The notes below the pieces were generated by a model. That model did not search any database. It was not told the origin of the DNA and was given only the letters and a program-made list of their open reading frames with translations. A stretch of 64,000 nucleotides of DNA from Cytobacillus firmus DS1 (lineage in GTDB: Bacteria > Bacillota > Bacilli > Bacillales > Cytobacillaceae): positions 62,001 to 126,000 of the forward strand of contig NZ_APVL01000012.1 in assembly GCF_000565285.1 (NCBI RefSeq), read 5' to 3'. Shown here piece by piece: positions 6,958 to 15,591 of this stretch. Positions within the stretch are counted from its first letter, which is position 1. Each line of letters opens with the position of its first letter. The translations under genes and the position numbers were made by a program.

Positions 6958-8142
6958 CTAGGAGCAAATCAATGATTCCAAATCCCTTGGATAGTATGTC
7001 AACATTTCCATTCCGTCTTCTGTTACTAGTATTGTATCTGAGTGGCGGAAACCTCCTACCCCGTTTACATATATGCCTGGCTCGACTGTAAAAACCATAC
7101 CCGGCTCCATGATCGTGTGATCACCTAAATCAAAAAAAGGTGATTCATGAAATAACAAGCCGATTGCGTGGCCAGTGTGATGTCTAGTTAATTCGGTAAT
7201 ATTATTTTCTTTAAAATACCTTTGAACCTCCACTTCTACTGATGATAAAGGCTTCCCAGGTTTGATATGCTGAAAAGCCACTTCCTGCGCATTGTACATA
7301 TGCTGGAAGTATGTTTTTTGTTCACTGCTTGCCTCCTCAACAAACATTGTTCTTTCTAACTCGCTTTTATAGCCCCATATACTCGCAGCAGCTGCAGTGA
7401 CTAATGTATCGCCTTTCTTTAAAGTCACATTTTGAGCAACTGCATGAGGATAAGCTGACAGCTCCCCGACCTGCCCTCTAAACAGGGCAAAGGCTGTTTC
7501 CCCATGAGGTTTGTACTCCGGACCTAAGGTTTCAATCATGGCCAAGGTTGATTCTGTACTGGCTCTGCTTGTAATCTCCAGCTCACTTATTCCTGCCTTA
7601 GAGTATTTTTGCAATAAACGATGGGCAAGATTTCCCCAGCGGCAGGACTCTTTAATCAATTCAATCTCTTCGTCCGATTTAATCATCCTTAACGCTGGAA
7701 CCATATCCTTTATTGACTGATACTCCTTAGCCTCCAGTAATTGGTCAATTGACGGTCCTCTATATCCTGATGCTGAAGCATATCCAAGGCTATCAGCTCC
7801 TACACGTTTTCCCTGAAACCCAGCAGCTATTAAATCTTCCTTAAAATACTCCATCGGATGCCTGATTCCTGGATATTCAGGGTAGGAATGTACAAAGTTT
7901 ATAGAACCTGAAAATTCTTCAGCATGTTCTTTTTCTAAAAATGGAACAAATAAGTGGGTTTTCTGATTGGAGTCCACAAAAAAGGCGATCGGCCGCTCTG
8001 TCGGGTGAAAAAAGAAACCGGTTAAATAAAATATATCAATGGGGCTAAAAATGATTGCACAGTCCAGGTCCTGCTGCTGCAGATTTTCCCAGAACCTTTT
8101 CTGCCTGGTCTTAATTTCTTTTTTTGAAATGGATAATCTCAT
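6958..8142 (-). CDS. M24/creatinase-fold hydrolase lacking canonical metal ligands
   Basis: A 394-residue protein with the pita-bread fold: creatinase N-terminal domain (about 10-150) and M24 C-terminal domain (about 160-390). GHAIGLLFHESP retains His325 and His332, and VEPGIYV retains Glu354. The first metal Asp is Ala (LVTAAAAS, A250), the second is Glu (YKSELERT, E261), and the final Glu is Ser (FRHSD, S368). A normal dinuclear aminopeptidase is therefore unlikely. Metal-free members of this fold include creatinase, and ectoine hydrolase DoeA is also an M24 relative; both cleave non-peptide C-N bonds. It is the last intact gene of the opp-type operon. The substrate is not determined. Confidence 0.8.
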   Translation of the reverse strand: MRLSISKKEIKTRQKRFWENLQQQDLDCAIIFSPIDIFYLTGFFFHPTERPIAFFVDSNQKTHLFVPFLEKEHAEEFSGSINFVHSYPEYPGIRHPMEYFKEDLIAAGFQGKRVGADSLGYASASGYRGPSIDQLLEAKEYQSIKDMVPALRMIKSDEEIELIKESCRWGNLAHRLLQKYSKAGISELEITSRASTESTLAMIETLGPEYKPHGETAFALFRGQVGELSAYPHAVAQNVTLKKGDTLVTAAAASIWGYKSELERTMFVEEASSEQKTYFQHMYNAQEVAFQHIKPGKPLSSVEVEVQRYFKENNITELTRHHTGHAIGLLFHESPFFDLGDHTIMEPGMVFTVEPGIYVNGVGGFRHSDTILVTEDGMEMLTYYPRDLESLICS

Positions 8143-8159
8143 AGAAACTCCCTCTATCC

Positions 8160-9146
8160 TTATTGATATAGATGACAGGCTACAAACTGTCCTGGTTCTT
8201 TTTCAGTCAGCGCTGGTGTTTCTGCCTTGCATATTTCCATACAGCTTGGGCATCTAGTGTGAAAAGCACATCCAGATGGAGGATTGGCCGGGCTTGGAAC
8301 ATCCCCTTTTAGAATGATTCTTTCTCTTTTATGGCCTGCATTCACCTCTGGTGCAGCAGAAATTAACGCTAGCGTGTAAGGGTGGAGAGGATTTGAGAAA
8401 AGCTGATCTTTACTTGCCAGCTCCACAATTTTTCCAAGATACATCACAGCCACGCGATCGGATATATGTTCACAAACCGACAAATCATGGGTAATGAACA
8501 TATAAGTGAGATTATATTGTTCCTGAAGATCCTGCATAAGATTAATGACCTGTGCCTGAACGGAAATATCAAGTGCTGAAACGGGTTCATCCGCAATAAT
8601 CACTTTTGGGTTGAGAACCAATGCTCTGGCAATTCCGATTCTCTGGCGCTGTCCGCCGCTGAATTCATGGGGATGGCGTTTAGCATAACTTGGATCAAGG
8701 CCTACTTTGTTCAGCAAGTCGGCTACCTTCTCTTTTCTTTCGCTTTTGGTGCCAATATTGTATACCTTCATTGGTTCTAATAGCGTTTTTTCAACTGTCC
8801 ATCTTGGGTTTAGGGATGCATAAGGATCCTGGAAAACCATTTGAATATCTCTTCTGGTTGCTCGAAGTTCTTCCTTTGAAATGGCTGTTAGATCTTTTCC
8901 TTCAAGCTTAATGCGGCCCTCCGTTGCTTTCAATAACTGGATAATCAGCCTTGCCATGGTCGATTTGCCGCAGCCGCTTTCGCCTACAACCCCTAAGGTC
9001 TCTCCTCTTCGCAACTGAAAAGAAACATTATCAACTGCTTTCACAGCGCCCACCTGTTTAGAAAATATCCCCTTTTTTATAGGGAAGTACTTTTTTACAT
9101 TTTGCACTTCTAAAATATAGTCATCTTGTAGCTTCGATAAAGCCAT
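8160..9146 (-). CDS. Oligopeptide/dipeptide ABC transporter ATP-binding protein (OppF/DppF type)
   Basis: A 328-residue ATPase of the peptide importer. Walker A GESGCGKST, signature FSGGQRQR, Walker B VIIADEPVSALD and H-loop ITHDLS are all present. The C-terminal oligopeptide domain has the cysteine-bearing CAFHTRCPSCMEIC stretch typical of Opp/Dpp ATPases. A GTG or ATG further upstream is possible, but ATG at 9146 has GAGGGGAG 9 nt before it and overlaps the end of the OppD-type gene by 26 bp. It pairs with that ATPase and the two permeases at 13631-15528. The transporter genes are separated by enzyme genes, suggesting that uptake and catabolism are one unit. Confidence 0.92.
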   Translation of the reverse strand: MALSKLQDDYILEVQNVKKYFPIKKGIFSKQVGAVKAVDNVSFQLRRGETLGVVGESGCGKSTMARLIIQLLKATEGRIKLEGKDLTAISKEELRATRRDIQMVFQDPYASLNPRWTVEKTLLEPMKVYNIGTKSERKEKVADLLNKVGLDPSYAKRHPHEFSGGQRQRIGIARALVLNPKVIIADEPVSALDISVQAQVINLMQDLQEQYNLTYMFITHDLSVCEHISDRVAVMYLGKIVELASKDQLFSNPLHPYTLALISAAPEVNAGHKRERIILKGDVPSPANPPSGCAFHTRCPSCMEICKAETPALTEKEPGQFVACHLYQ

Positions 9147-10131
9147 TGTGAGTACTCCCCTCTTCATCAGGTATTAGCCAACAGGCAGATTCTTGCGCTT
9201 CACCGGCTTTCATAAGCGGAGGAAGACTTGTTTCGCATTGGCTCATTGTATAAGGACAGCGATCAGAAAAACGGCAGCCTTTTCCCCAATTGGCTGGTGC
9301 AGGGACTTGACCGGGAATAAAGTGTAACCGTTTTTCCTTATGGCCCTTTTTTGGCAATGAAGCCAATAAGCCTTTTGTATAGGGATGGGATGGATTATTC
9401 AATACCTCTTTTACAGGTCCTGTCTCTACAATTTTACCGGCATACATAACAATCAAACGGTCACAAACTTCTGATACCACACCAAGGTCATGGGTGATGA
9501 GAATCATGGACATCCCTTTTTTGCTTTGCAGATCCTTCATGAGCTCAAGGATCTGGGCCTGAATTGTAACATCCAAAGCAGTCGTCGGTTCATCCGCAAT
9601 AATCAGCTGAGGGTCACAAGCCATTGCCATGGCAATCATAACCCTTTGCCGCATTCCCCCTGATAATTGATGCGGGTAATTATCATAAATTTCATCTGCC
9701 CGAGGGATCCCAACCTGTTTTAATAAATCAACAACTTTTCTTTTTCTCTCTTCACCTTTAAGCTTTTTGTGGATTTTTAACGTTTCTCCTATTTGTTCTC
9801 CTACACTGTAGACAGGATTGAGTGAAGTCATGGGTTCCTGAAAAATCATACTGATTTTATTGCCGCGAAGATTTCTCATCTCTCTTTTGGGCAAATTCAG
9901 GAGGTTGACACCGTTAAAATCAATTTGATCTCCCGATACTTTTCCAGGAGGTTTAACAAGGCCCATTATGGATAGTGAAGTTACACTTTTTCCGCAGCCT
10001 GATTCTCCAACTATGCCGAGGGTTTCTCCTTTCGCGACATGAAAGGAGATGCCATCGACTGCGTTAAAAGAAGCCTTTCTAGAGGAGAAGGTGGTTTTTA
10101 AATTTTTGACTTCCAGGATGTTCGAATTCAC
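9121..10131 (-). CDS. Oligopeptide/dipeptide ABC transporter ATP-binding protein (OppD/DppD type)
   Basis: A 336-residue ATPase with Walker A GESGCGKSV, signature LSGGMRQR, Walker B LIIADEPTTALD and H-loop ITHDLG. Its C-terminal oligopeptide domain holds GCRFSDRCPYTMSQC. The start is GTG at 10131, preceded by AAGGGGGAATGATTC. It overlaps the OppF-type gene and lies 13 bp after the aminotransferase, indicating translational coupling. It drives import with the permeases at 13631-15528 and the lipoprotein at 15592. Confidence 0.92.
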   Translation of the reverse strand: MNSNILEVKNLKTTFSSRKASFNAVDGISFHVAKGETLGIVGESGCGKSVTSLSIMGLVKPPGKVSGDQIDFNGVNLLNLPKREMRNLRGNKISMIFQEPMTSLNPVYSVGEQIGETLKIHKKLKGEERKRKVVDLLKQVGIPRADEIYDNYPHQLSGGMRQRVMIAMAMACDPQLIIADEPTTALDVTIQAQILELMKDLQSKKGMSMILITHDLGVVSEVCDRLIVMYAGKIVETGPVKEVLNNPSHPYTKGLLASLPKKGHKEKRLHFIPGQVPAPANWGKGCRFSDRCPYTMSQCETSLPPLMKAGEAQESACWLIPDEEGSTHNGFIEATR

Positions 10132-10144
10132 GAATCATTCCCCC

Positions 10145-11464
10145 TTATGAACCTGCTTTAACCCCAGCAGTTTGCTGCAAGCTTGCATCCATATACCCCA
10201 CTAACTGTTGAATAATCTCATCTGTATGTGCAACTGATATGGCATGGTGGAGCAGATAGTTTGGTGAACAATAAACACCTTTCTGTGTAAATGCTGCAAT
10301 AAACGCTGCATATTTTTCCTTTTCACTATGTGTAGCACTGCGATAGTCTGTTATTTCCTGGTCGGTGAAGTACCAATGAAAATGCCCGCCTCTTCCTTGC
10401 ATTCTAGCTTTCACCTGATATTTTTCTGCTGATTTTGCGAATTCAGCGATCAGTTTTTCCGTTCTATTTTGCAATGTACGAAAAACCTGTTTTTCTTCAT
10501 AGATTTCCATAAAGGCCAATGAAGCAGCTAATGACACCTGATGGCCATTATAAGTCCCCACAAAAGAACATGTTCCTTTCCCAGGGGTGACCGTTTCGAA
10601 AATGGCCGCTTTTCCAGCCAAAGCGGCCAGTATATAGCCATTGCTAATCGCCTTGCCGAATGTAGAAAGATCAGGTGTCACACCGTAATATCCTTGAGCT
10701 CCACCAGGAGAATCTCTAAACCCGGTTAATAATTCATCAAACACCAGGACAATATTTAATTGATCACAGATCCTTCTTAGCCCTTGCAAGTAATCTTTTT
10801 TGGCGGGGATATAACCAATATCTATCATAGTTGGTTCAATAATTAATGCAGCAATCCGGTGTTTATTTTCTGTCAGAAGGCGTTCAGCCGTTTCCAGGTC
10901 ATTAAATGGCAGGACGAGGGTGCTTTTTACTACATCCTCAATTAGCCCCGATGCACCGGGAAGTGACTTTGGCTCTGACTTGTCACCTGCCTTTTGCAGA
11001 TCAGGCCAGGTACTGACAAATACAGCGTCGTGCCAGCCGTTATATGCTCCTTCAATTACGGCAATATCCGGTTTTTGTGTATACGTTCTGGACATAGCCA
11101 TTGCATGCATAACCGCTTCTGTTCCTGTATTGGTATAACGGATTTGTTCAGCTGTCGGAACCATGGATAAAAACTTTTCAGCCGTTTTAACACTAAGTTC
11201 CGTCTCCACACCAGTCACGATTCCTGAAGTACTATAGAATTGCATCCGTTCATTGAAATCCGGATCATTGTGACCAAGAATGACAGCCCCGTTCCCCATA
11301 ATGCAATCAATATATCGATTGCCGTCCACATCAGTCAGGTAAGCCCCCTCTGCTTTTTGGTAATAGATGGGGTGTGGATTGCGGAAACGGGAATTCGAGT
11401 GCACCCCTCCAGGCACTGATTTTACCGCTCTTGTAAATAACTCTTCTGATCTAGTTAGTTCCAT
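10145..11464 (-). CDS. Class III PLP aminotransferase, glutamate-1-semialdehyde aminotransferase-like
   Basis: A 439-residue pyridoxal-phosphate enzyme resembling HemL and related class III aminotransferases. Landmarks are NTGTEAVMHAM (phosphate cup), GAYNGWHD, VFDELLTGFR with the pyridine-binding Asp243, and STFGKAISNG with Schiff-base Lys271. It is unlikely to be the housekeeping HemL because it sits among transporter and peptidase genes rather than a heme operon. It more plausibly deaminates or transaminates an amine released from the imported compound. The enzyme set (M24-fold hydrolase, AstE-like deacylase, class III aminotransferase) parallels the ectoine-degradation enzymes DoeA, DoeB and DoeD, but the substrate here is unknown. 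Confidence 0.85.
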   Translation of the reverse strand: MELTRSEELFTRAVKSVPGGVHSNSRFRNPHPIYYQKAEGAYLTDVDGNRYIDCIMGNGAVILGHNDPDFNERMQFYSTSGIVTGVETELSVKTAEKFLSMVPTAEQIRYTNTGTEAVMHAMAMSRTYTQKPDIAVIEGAYNGWHDAVFVSTWPDLQKAGDKSEPKSLPGASGLIEDVVKSTLVLPFNDLETAERLLTENKHRIAALIIEPTMIDIGYIPAKKDYLQGLRRICDQLNIVLVFDELLTGFRDSPGGAQGYYGVTPDLSTFGKAISNGYILAALAGKAAIFETVTPGKGTCSFVGTYNGHQVSLAASLAFMEIYEEKQVFRTLQNRTEKLIAEFAKSAEKYQVKARMQGRGGHFHWYFTDQEITDYRSATHSEKEKYAAFIAAFTQKGVYCSPNYLLHHAISVAHTDEIIQQLVGYMDASLQQTAGVKAGS

Positions 11465-11475
11465 CCTGTCACATC

Positions 11476-12675
11476 CTATCTGAATTGTTTAACTGTATCT
11501 GCAGATAACATATTTTTATATAAAAACTCATAGAAAGCTTGCTTTCTATCCTCAGACAATCTTTTATAGATCTCATTTACCGCTTCATTTCCTCTCCAGT
11601 AAGAATAAATAAACGGAGCTCTTAAGGTATGTTTGAAAAAGCGGAGCCTGGAAAGAATCCAATTTTCTTCACCAAATGCAAACTCTCTTAGAAATGCAGA
11701 AACTTCTTCATCTGGCTTCCCCTCTGCATGGATCATATGTGCAGCATTTATTCCTGAGATCGATTTGATTTCCTGATAAACTTTGTAGATTTCATCATCC
11801 AGGGAATCCGTCCAATCAATGAAATCGATCCCATTATCTCCAATCCCCTCAAATACGGAACTGCTTGCTGTATTGGTGATGACTAACCCGGCATCAAGCG
11901 GGATATCACCGGATTGGACACCTAATTCTCTTATTCTCATATGTGTAGTATGGCCCGGAAAAGATTCATGCGTGACTAAATGTTTTAAAGATTCATAGGT
12001 ATAGGACAGATCGCCATTTATATACATTTTCCCGCCAACATAGTCACAATAGGCACTATACGGCACAACGTTCACGACCACTGGAGTTACCTCCACATCC
12101 TCCATCTCTTTAAACATTTTTTGAACAACACGCTCTTTTCCTTGAGAAAGTAAATCTTTTAATACAGATTCCACCTGTTGTGAAGGGACATGCTGTGCTT
12201 GTTCCCACTTCTTTACTTTCTCTTTCAGCGTTCCTGAGAATCCCTTTTGGATTAATAAAGATTCAAGCCTATTATGAAGCTCTTTTCTTTCTGCCTCTGA
12301 AAAGGGATTTTCATTTACATATAACAGACCTCTAACATTCTCCCTGAAGGGAATCTCCTCACCGCTCCGCCATCTTGCCAGCCTTAGGAGTGAACCGATT
12401 TGCTGCTGCATATAGTTTCTGCGAACCTCGGATTGTATAGCTGAATAGCTGCTTCTTAAATCCTCGAAATCTGCAAAAATCTCATTCCAGCTGCTGTAGG
12501 AATTTGGTGTTTCTCTCGTTAAGTTAATGGGTACTAATCCTTCCTGATCAAGTGAAGCTTCTGAGCCGGATGGGAGGTTTTTCCGATAAAAATCATCCAT
12601 CCCCAGTACAATTTGCGTATATTCCTGTGACAATTTGTGGTCCAAGGACTCGAAATGGACCGTTTCAGTTCTCAT
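11476..12675 (-). CDS. HExxPGH-motif putative metallohydrolase (DUF885-like)
   Basis: A 399-residue, largely helical protein without signal peptide or membrane segment. THESFPGHTTH (H236, E237, H242) matches the HExxPGH signature of DUF885-type proteins, thought to be zinc carboxypeptidase-like enzymes. It is shorter than typical DUF885 members (about 550-600 residues), so it is either a compact subfamily or distantly related. ATG at 12675 overlaps the upstream stop codon by one base (TAATG), indicating translational coupling to the AstE-like gene. It probably processes the compound imported by the Opp-type system. Confidence 0.65.
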   Translation of the reverse strand: MRTETVHFESLDHKLSQEYTQIVLGMDDFYRKNLPSGSEASLDQEGLVPINLTRETPNSYSSWNEIFADFEDLRSSYSAIQSEVRRNYMQQQIGSLLRLARWRSGEEIPFRENVRGLLYVNENPFSEAERKELHNRLESLLIQKGFSGTLKEKVKKWEQAQHVPSQQVESVLKDLLSQGKERVVQKMFKEMEDVEVTPVVVNVVPYSAYCDYVGGKMYINGDLSYTYESLKHLVTHESFPGHTTHMRIRELGVQSGDIPLDAGLVITNTASSSVFEGIGDNGIDFIDWTDSLDDEIYKVYQEIKSISGINAAHMIHAEGKPDEEVSAFLREFAFGEENWILSRLRFFKHTLRAPFIYSYWRGNEAVNEIYKRLSEDRKQAFYEFLYKNMLSADTVKQFR

Positions 12676-13613
12676 TATTCTTCCTCCGCACTATCAAGAT
12701 TACCAAGCATAAATCCATAATCTCCCGGACTTACTTTATTAAAGAGGCCTCTTGTTAAAATCACCACGTTATTCTGGAATGGGGCCCGAATGACTTCCAG
12801 CTCTTCAAATGTTCTTGGGTTATAAGTTCTTGCCAGAACCTGATTTCCTTCAATGACGGTGCCTACAGCACTAAAGTCAAATTCCGGCACCATGATTCCC
12901 CCGTGCTTCGGACGAATAATCGTAATTTCAGTCATAACTTTTTGTTTTGGAGGAGGCGCGACCTCACCGGGAATCATTTTCAGCTTTCGCATCACATTGA
13001 AAATCCCTTCTACTCCTCTTTCAATGTCTTTATCGTGGTTAGGTCCTCCTCCTACCTCGACTGTAATGCTTGGGATGCCTTTTTCTAACGTATAAGTAGC
13101 TGTAGTGCCTTCATATGGATGCGAAGGACGGTATAAAATCGGGAAGTTAAATGCCCGTGATAATTCTTCATTATTTTGAATGTATACATAATCAACAACC
13201 GGAGTTGCACCGCCAGCATGCAGGTCAATATAGACATCAATATGTTCTAAAAAGTTTTCCACCATTGAATTGGCAAGCTGCTCTGTTACCCAGCCGTTTT
13301 TGTTTCCCGGAAACACCCTGTTTAAATTATTCATATCAAGAGGTGTATTTCTAGTCATACTTTCAAATGCCAACGGATTGGAAACAGGGAGAAGCTTAAT
13401 CGTGCCTGATAATTCAGATTCATCTAAGCGGTTATATACTCGCCTGATGATTTCCGCTCCAATGATTTCATCACCATGTACAAGGGCAGAAATGCCAAGA
13501 ACCGGTCCCTCTTTTACCCCTTGAATGGTATGGATTGGCAAAGAAAGCGGTGTTCCATTGGATAAATGTGTAACAACAACCTCTTTATATTCGCGTGTAG
13601 ATGTAACTGTCAT
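12675..13613 (-). CDS. Succinylglutamate desuccinylase/aspartoacylase (AstE/AspA) family deacylase
   Basis: A 312-residue M14-fold zinc deacylase. LVHGDEIIG supplies His46 and Glu49, DLHAGG supplies His132, and SITVEVGGG supplies the catalytic Glu186. A C-terminal beta domain (about 235-305) follows, with GTVIEGNQVLA. The family removes N-acyl groups from amino acids; DoeB, which deacetylates N-acetyl-diaminobutyrate, is one member. ATG at 13613 has AAGGAGGAATTATC upstream. It sits between the permease OppC-type gene and the HExxPGH gene, so an N-acylated amino acid is a reasonable intermediate of the operon. Confidence 0.85.
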   Translation of the reverse strand: MTVTSTREYKEVVVTHLSNGTPLSLPIHTIQGVKEGPVLGISALVHGDEIIGAEIIRRVYNRLDESELSGTIKLLPVSNPLAFESMTRNTPLDMNNLNRVFPGNKNGWVTEQLANSMVENFLEHIDVYIDLHAGGATPVVDYVYIQNNEELSRAFNFPILYRPSHPYEGTTATYTLEKGIPSITVEVGGGPNHDKDIERGVEGIFNVMRKLKMIPGEVAPPPKQKVMTEITIIRPKHGGIMVPEFDFSAVGTVIEGNQVLARTYNPRTFEELEVIRAPFQNNVVILTRGLFNKVSPGDYGFMLGNLDSAEEE

Positions 13614-13630
13614 GATAATTCCTCCTTGAA

Positions 13631-14533
13631 TTAATTCCTTTTTAATTTCGAATCGGTTAAATCCCTGATTCCGTCTCCCAATAAATTAAAGCCTAATACT
13701 GTGAACATGATCGCTAAGCCTGGATAGACCGATAAATGCGGGGCCTCCCTGATAAATTTCATTCCAAATGCCAGTGTCCAGCCCCAGCTGGATTCCGGCG
13801 GCTGAATGCCAAGACCAAGAAAGCTTAGTGTCGCTTCAGAAACAATAGCGGTCCCGAGCCCAAGTGTGGCTACAACAACAATCGGAGCGAGGCAATTGGG
13901 CAAAATATTTAAAAAGATGATGCGAAAATCATTCGAACCAATCGTCTTTGCCGCCTGAATATATTCCTCTTCCTTAATAGCCAGAACATTTGCCCGTACA
14001 ATCCTCGCATAATTGGTCCAGTATACAAAGCCGAGGGCCAAAATCACATTTTCTATACCCGGACCGAGAGCCGCAACTAGGGCAATGGCTAAGAGCAATA
14101 CAGGAAATGAAAGGAAGATATCAACGACGCGCATAATCAGCGTATCAACCCAGCCACCGTAATATCCAGATACCAAACCGAGCGTAACACCAATAACCAT
14201 GGCCAGCACTACTGAAACTAATCCCACTTCAAGAGAAACCCTTGCCCCGTATATGATTCTGGAAAACAAATCCCGGCCATACTGGTCGGTTCCTAAAATA
14301 TGACCATCTTCCATTGGTGTCAGCAGCCGTTCACTCATATTCATTTCATAGGGATCATGAGTAGAAATGACAGGAGCAAAAATGGCGCAAATCACAACCA
14401 CTAATACAAAAGCACCGCCAATTAAAACGGACTTACTCTGGGTGATAAGCTGGAAAAAGTCTTTAAAGTCAAAGCCTTTCTTGGGGAGAGTTCCTGTTTG
14501 GTTCTCTGTTTGGTATTGTTTTGAAAGTTCCAT
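13631..14533 (-). CDS. Oligopeptide/dipeptide ABC transporter permease (OppC/DppC type)
   Basis: About 300 residues with an N-terminal cytosolic tail, a first membrane helix (FVLVVVICAIFAPVIS), a periplasm-facing loop with LGTDQYGRDLFSR, and five further helices. The EAA-type loop is EYIQAAKTIGSNDFRIIFLN, which docks on the ATPases. LGLGIQPPESSWGW and LGFNLLGDGIRD are family hallmarks. Two adjacent ATGs exist; the second at 14533 has better spacing from AAGGAGGGAG. It lies 12 bp downstream of the OppB-type permease. Confidence 0.92.
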   Translation of the reverse strand: MELSKQYQTENQTGTLPKKGFDFKDFFQLITQSKSVLIGGAFVLVVVICAIFAPVISTHDPYEMNMSERLLTPMEDGHILGTDQYGRDLFSRIIYGARVSLEVGLVSVVLAMVIGVTLGLVSGYYGGWVDTLIMRVVDIFLSFPVLLLAIALVAALGPGIENVILALGFVYWTNYARIVRANVLAIKEEEYIQAAKTIGSNDFRIIFLNILPNCLAPIVVVATLGLGTAIVSEATLSFLGLGIQPPESSWGWTLAFGMKFIREAPHLSVYPGLAIMFTVLGFNLLGDGIRDLTDSKLKRN

Positions 14534-14544
14534 CATCTCCCTCC

Positions 14545-15528
14545 TTATCCTTGTTGAATTTTTGGATTGATAATGGCGTACAAAATATCCACAATCAAGT
14601 TAATTAAAGCGAAAATAAGCGCAATCATTAAGACACAGCCTTGAACCACCGGGAAATCCCTCTGGCTGATCGCCGTAATGACTAACCGGCCGATTCCCGG
14701 CCAAGCAAATACGGTCTCCGTGACAATGGCACCGCCAAGTAAATTTCCAAACTGAAGTCCAACGATGGTTACTACCGGAATTAAGGCATTCCGAAAAGCA
14801 TGTTTCATGATGACAACAATTCCTCTAACTCCTTTTGCCTCGGCTGTTCGGATATAATCTTCTTTCAATACTTCAAGCATTGCTGATCTGACCATTCGGG
14901 TAATGAGTGCAGCACTCATTACGCCTAAAGTGAAGGCAGGAAGAATAATATGCTGTAAACTATCGACTAAATAGAAGAGATTTCCGGTCTGAATCGTTTG
15001 CACGAACGCATCTAATAGCGGCTCTCCTCTTCCAAAGGAAGGAAGGATATTCAAATTCACAGAAAAGCCAATTATCAATAACAGTCCCATCCAGAAAACC
15101 GGCATCGATACACCAATCTGCGCAAAAAACATGCTGCCGTAATCAAGCCAGGAAAATTGTTTTACCGCAGATATGATCCCCAGTGGAATCGCAATTAAAA
15201 GTGCTATGATCATTGCAACAACTGCAAGCTCCAGAGTAGCAGGGAGATGGGTGGAAATCAGTGTAATAACAGGGGTGTCTTGAAAAATAGAGATTCCCAA
15301 GTCTCCTTGAAATAGATTTTTAAGAAAAACCATTAACTGAATATAAAGAGGCTCATTTAACCCAAGAACATTTCTCAATCGTTCAAGATCCTCTTTTGTT
15401 GCATCTTGCCCGAGAAGGGTTAGGGCAGGGTCACCAGGAATAAGATGCAGCAGGAAGAAGACTAAGATTGAAATTCCTAATAAAACAGGGATAAATTGAA
15501 AGAATCTCTTTACAATAAATGTTGCCAT
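14545..15528 (-). CDS. Oligopeptide/dipeptide ABC transporter permease (OppB/DppB type)
   Basis: A 327-residue integral membrane protein with six predicted helices. The first is FIPVLLGISILVFFLLHLIPG, ending in the family GDPA motif. The EAA loop is EDYIRTAEAKGVRGIVVIMKHAFRNA, split here as DYIRTAEAKG and KHAFRNALIP. ETVFAWPGIGRL and the C-terminal NLIVDILYAIINPKI helix are standard for DppB/OppB. It forms a heterodimer with the OppC-type protein encoded next and follows the binding-protein gene. Confidence 0.93.
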   Translation of the reverse strand: MATFIVKRFFQFIPVLLGISILVFFLLHLIPGDPALTLLGQDATKEDLERLRNVLGLNEPLYIQLMVFLKNLFQGDLGISIFQDTPVITLISTHLPATLELAVVAMIIALLIAIPLGIISAVKQFSWLDYGSMFFAQIGVSMPVFWMGLLLIIGFSVNLNILPSFGRGEPLLDAFVQTIQTGNLFYLVDSLQHIILPAFTLGVMSAALITRMVRSAMLEVLKEDYIRTAEAKGVRGIVVIMKHAFRNALIPVVTIVGLQFGNLLGGAIVTETVFAWPGIGRLVITAISQRDFPVVQGCVLMIALIFALINLIVDILYAIINPKIQQG

Positions 15529-15591
15529 TTAAATCACTCCTGACTTTAAGGCAAGAGGAGGGAAACCTCCCCTTCCCTGCTTCAGCCTTCC

